Shown piece by piece: positions 62,772 to 64,000 of a DNA stretch of 64,000 nucleotides. The stretch is from Legionella cardiaca (GTDB taxonomy: Bacteria > Pseudomonadota > Gammaproteobacteria > Legionellales > Legionellaceae). The position numbers and the translations under genes were made by a program. The stretch covers positions 2,909,001 through 2,973,000 of the forward strand of contig NZ_CP119078.1 in assembly GCF_029026145.1 (NCBI RefSeq), written 5' to 3'. Below the pieces are notes generated by a model. The model did not search any database. It was not told the DNA's origin and saw only the letters and a program-made list of their open reading frames with translations. Each line of letters opens with the position of its first letter. Position 1 is the stretch's first letter.

Positions 62772-64000
62772 ATGGCCGCAGGCAAAAAATCAGTGAATCA
62801 TACATCTACATTACTTGACTTAGCAGATACACTCTATCAAGCTGCGCGTAAAGGCACTAAAACCACTTTTGATAGCTATGCCACATTAGACCTGCAACGC
62901 TTGCAAATTGCAAGTTTATCTGGCTACTACAGCGCACAATTAAACAGCTTAAACCCTGCAATTTTTCTTTTTCTGACTGAAGGCCAAAAAGTCCAGATAG
63001 AAAAACAGTTAATCTTTACTCTCTATTTATATGCTGCTCAAGCCAGACTTGATGAAGCTGAAGCCAGAACAAAAAATTTAGCGGCTTCTCTACAGGGCAT
63101 TAATCTCTGTTTAAAACGACTGGCTGAATTAAAACGCCTTAAGATACAAAAACAACAGGATGAAAAAGAAGCGCAACTTGCAGAAAAGATTTTTGATTCG
63201 GAAAAATACTTGAAGCTTCTAGGCTTAACTATTTTAGCCCCTTGGCTTACTTCACGAATGATGGAATTTATCAGCAATGGTAATGCTCTTGTTGATACTG
63301 AAAATGAGTCAGACCTTGTCGAAACCGGTGAAGTGGCAATTAAAGAATCGGAACAAGGAGGCAGTACACAAGGCAGGAAATCTACATTGATGATTGAATG
63401 GATGTCTGCCGTCAATGGACGTCGTCTCTACTGGGTTTGGGGTGGTGGTATGCTTGCTTCCGCCCTTGAGCTGTTGGCCTTTGAGGGTTCTTTATCACCT
63501 GAACAGATTGAGCGGGCGCAAAAAGGCCTGGGCGCACCTTCTCCCGTCACTGGTTACATGAGTTGGATACTCTACTACACTCGCTTTGGTATTAATCTGA
63601 TTTTACTGTTAAAACATACCATTAACTGTTCCTGGTGGATGAGTGAAGAGGAAGCGCAAATCCCTGCTTGGGAGCGTTTTAAGACGCAGTTAAGTCAACG
63701 AAAATTTGCTCTGCTTAATGACGCTATTTGGGCAACCGCCAATATGGTTTGCTTTTTCTGGCTAAATGGTGGTGGCTCGCTAGGTTATGCTGGTAATGTG
63801 GTGACAGCAGTTCTGTTATTAATGGATTTGGGCGTCAGCATCTGGGCTTTCGTCGAAGAGAGCACACGGCATAATAAAGAAATGAAAGCATTTAACAAGA
63901 AAAAGGAAGCCTTAAAAGAAGAATTCGATAAGCTCACAGGTTTAATTGAAGGCCGTGAAAGCACCCTTGAGAAATTGAAAGCAAAAATTGATGACAAAGA
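62772..64000 (+). CDS. Hypothetical coiled-coil polytopic membrane protein, 3' end outside window
   Basis: The frame is open from ATG 62772 (GAGGTGAT site 3 bases upstream) to the window end, at least 409 residues. Residues 80-150 are Lys/Glu/Leu-rich and coiled-coil (DEAEARTKNLAASLQGINLC, LKRLAELKRLKIQKQQDEKE). Several membrane-compatible segments occur between about 155 and 370: LGLTILAPWLTSRMME, WVWGGGMLASALELLAF, FGINLILLLKH, WATANMVCFFWLNGGGSLGY and VVTAVLLLMDLGVSIWAFVE. A second coiled coil begins near 375 (KKKEALKEEFDKLTGLIEGR). No known domain is recognised; it resembles uncharacterised Legionella coiled-coil membrane proteins. Confidence 0.7.
   Translation, partial: MAAGKKSVNHTSTLLDLADTLYQAARKGTKTTFDSYATLDLQRLQIASLSGYYSAQLNSLNPAIFLFLTEGQKVQIEKQLIFTLYLYAAQARLDEAEARTKNLAASLQGINLCLKRLAELKRLKIQKQQDEKEAQLAEKIFDSEKYLKLLGLTILAPWLTSRMMEFISNGNALVDTENESDLVETGEVAIKESEQGGSTQGRKSTLMIEWMSAVNGRRLYWVWGGGMLASALELLAFEGSLSPEQIERAQKGLGAPSPVTGYMSWILYYTRFGINLILLLKHTINCSWWMSEEEAQIPAWERFKTQLSQRKFALLNDAIWATANMVCFFWLNGGGSLGYAGNVVTAVLLLMDLGVSIWAFVEESTRHNKEMKAFNKKKEALKEEFDKLTGLIEGRESTLEKLKAKIDDK

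Noticed and set aside
1-64000. tRNA, rRNA, CRISPR arrays, insertion sequences and prophage
   Set aside because: By eye, no intergenic gap shows a cloverleaf with a GGTTCGA-type T-loop, no regularly spaced repeats occur, and no transposase, integrase or phage structural gene is present. A covariance-model search would be needed to exclude small RNAs.

Overview
The window is chromosomal DNA, AT-rich and densely coded, from a gamma-proteobacterium that is almost certainly a Legionella species. The best evidence is a spectinomycin phosphotransferase (29853-30845) that closely matches APH(9)-Ia of L. pneumophila as I remember it. Supporting evidence is a scatter of large, eukaryote-flavoured or coiled-coil proteins of Dot/Icm-effector type, one of them behind a textbook PmrA box, and a close resemblance of RppH to the L. 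pneumophila protein. Effector calls are inferences from sequence style. I found no rRNA, tRNA, CRISPR array, insertion sequence or prophage.

Layout. 1-4932: the tail of an XRE-type regulator, an RMD1/YagE-family protein, a purine permease, a tandem acetyltransferase, a small membrane protein and a periplasmic solute-binding protein. 5027-8218: a 1063-residue putative effector with a kinase-like N-terminus. 8368-14670: a class C beta-lactamase-like hydrolase, then fabF, lpxD and polA; the polA exonuclease domain has lost catalytic residues. 14703-19881: a protein with an SpvC/OspF/LanL-lyase-like domain, dgkA, and a NAPE-PLD-like metallo-hydrolase. 19891-24927: a glycosyltransferase-GtrA fusion facing a polytopic membrane protein, a HEPN-like protein, a dihydrouridine synthase and a MoCo-carrier-like protein.

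25131-29782 holds a three-gene phosphorelay: an MHYT hybrid kinase with two receivers, a free receiver, and an Hpt-REC-REC-GGDEF diguanylate cyclase. Next come aph(9) and an S33 hydrolase, then an intergenic region with three perfect DnaA boxes. 32386-38351 carries pterin and replication housekeeping: a PTR1-like pteridine reductase, a MidA methyltransferase, a PTPS-III-type pterin enzyme whose Cys is replaced by Glu, priA, a thioesterase and a methyltransferase. 38396-44151 is accessory: a YhhN protein, a tandem VOC protein, a Ser/Thr kinase effector candidate and a LuxR-type regulator.

44187-49509 is the conserved rppH-ptsP-(tauE)-lgt-thyA block on the minus strand. 49591-57580 alternates effector-like hypotheticals with ansA, glmU and a duplicated YhhQ-type transporter. 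57673-60936 is metG-rnfB-nth with overlapping ends. 61118-64000 holds a small acidic membrane protein, queC, and a polytopic coiled-coil protein that runs off the window.

The observations I rate highest are the lyase-like effector candidate, the PmrA-controlled kinase-like protein, the PTPS-III/pteridine reductase pair, the DnaA-box cluster, the PolI proofreading loss and the MHYT-to-GGDEF phosphorelay.
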